Shown here: piece by piece, positions 21,345 through 22,392 of the stretch
Layout of the letters: every line of letters begins with the position of its first letter
Position numbering within the stretch: the first letter of the stretch is position 1
Assembly: GCA_943704525.1 (NCBI GenBank)
Contig: CALSCQ010003372.1
Location: 1 to 22,392 of the forward strand
Origin: Pigoraptor vietnamica
Lineage: Eukaryota > Opisthokonta > Filasterea
Direction of reading: 5' to 3'
Length of the DNA: 22,392 bases
Made by a program: the position numbers and the translations under genes
Notes under the pieces: model-generated
Told to the model about the DNA's origin: nothing
What the model saw: only the letters and a program-made list of their open reading frames with translations
Databases searched by the model: none

Positions 21345-21996
21345 GGCGGAGGCCCCGTTTCGAACAAGGCTCGTCAATGACGATGTCCGGACAGGGAGGC
21401 CGCGTGGCAAGGCATGCGGGACGGCCGCACCACCGGGTCTGCCGTCGAGCCACGCTCTCAATTTGTAACATAGTTCTGTTACCTGCCGTGTGTTGTCGTT
21501 GCGTTGCAGCGTGCGCAGTGCGTTTGTCGAATTTGGCTCGTTTGCGTTGCCCAATTAACGTCTTATTTTGAACGACTCGCCGATGTATCGCCGTGAGCGC
21601 CACTCGTCTGGTCCTACCTTGTCCCACGTCTCCGGGGTGCTTATAAGGTGCGGCATGCAGCACTCAGTAGTCCGGGGGGTGGCGCTGAATCCACCGATGC
21701 CACTCCATACAATTGGTTCTGTATAACCTCTTTGGGACGGCACAAAACGAGCGCGAAAGAGAGCGCTGCTGATGTGAGGCAAACAGGGTCGACGACTGCG
21801 AAGCGAGCCGCTCAACGTACGGTCGGTGTTCGCGATGTTACGCCGCGTTACACACCGAAGTTTGTTTGCTGGACCACGTGCATTCCGACTGACTGAGGCA
21901 AGTCAGTGCTACTGAAATCTCGGACGTGCACTTCAATTTTCTTTGCGCAAGAGGATTACATCGACGACACCGACGGGCGGTTGCAGTGCGACAAGA
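21345..21996. other. Intergenic region downstream of the WDR47-like gene
   Basis: 652 bp with no convincing coding sequence. The first 200 bp should be the WDR47 3' UTR; an AT-rich stretch AATTAACGTCTTATTTTG lies at about 21553-21571. TTATAAGG at 21641-21648 could be a TATA box for the gene starting at 21997. A short perfect hairpin (ACTGACT, 6-nt loop, AGTCAGT, 21888-21907) is present. No tRNA-like or snRNA-like motif was recognised. Confidence 0.5.

Positions 21997-22392
<396 letters not shown>

Noticed and set aside
21600-21910. Possible snRNA or tRNA gene in the last intergenic region
   Set aside because: Only a 7-bp hairpin and a TATA-like box are seen; no Sm site with conserved snRNA motifs and no tRNA A/B boxes could be found.

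Overview
The window looks like nuclear DNA of a unicellular, GC-rich eukaryote. Genes are cut by short spliceosomal introns (about 80-370 nt), encode secreted and membrane proteins with cleavable signal peptides, and include a mitochondrial enzyme, a WDR47-like protein and two receptor tyrosine kinases (RTKs). Bona fide tyrosine kinases (catalytic-loop core DLAARN, activation loops with YYRRK or IYRKK) suggest a protist from or near the opisthokont/amoebozoan/apusomonad side, but the sequence alone does not fix the species. No tRNA, rRNA, mobile element or CRISPR was found.

Layout: (1) 105-1143 (+), the 3' end of an S9 prolyl-oligopeptidase-family peptidase. (2) 1549-3551 (-), a complete four-exon gene for the E2 subunit of mitochondrial branched-chain 2-oxoacid dehydrogenase (DBT). 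(3) 3978-9769 (+), an eight-exon RTK of about 1511 aa. (4) 9921-19335 (-), a ten-exon RTK of about 2600 aa, tail-to-tail with the first. (5) 19548-21344 (+), an intronless WDR47-like LisH/CTLH/WD40 protein, head-to-head with the second RTK. (6) 21997 to the right edge (+), the first exon of an unrecognised gene. The strand alternates through the first five genes and gaps are only 151-652 bp.

The striking content is the RTK pair. Both have a signal peptide, a long right-handed beta-helix-like ectodomain of about 27-residue GG-[AVLF] repeats resembling chlamydial polymorphic membrane proteins, a shared membrane-proximal module, one transmembrane helix and a cytoplasmic tyrosine kinase with a Tyr-bearing tail. 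The larger ectodomain seems to be two such units in tandem. The kinases are clear homologues, yet their intron positions do not coincide; one gene uses a 15-nt microexon and the other a GC-AG intron.

Other notable points: 2 of 22 modelled complete introns are GC-AG; donors favour GTG(A/C)GT; the long simple repeats in introns all begin about 27-37 nt after the donor; a perfect 26-bp palindrome of three CACGTG boxes sits at the midpoint of the 212-bp divergent promoter; and the large RTK has one reading-frame discontinuity that is either a sequence error, a true frameshift or a tiny intron.

All exon models were made by eye from splice motifs and protein-family knowledge; no searches were run.
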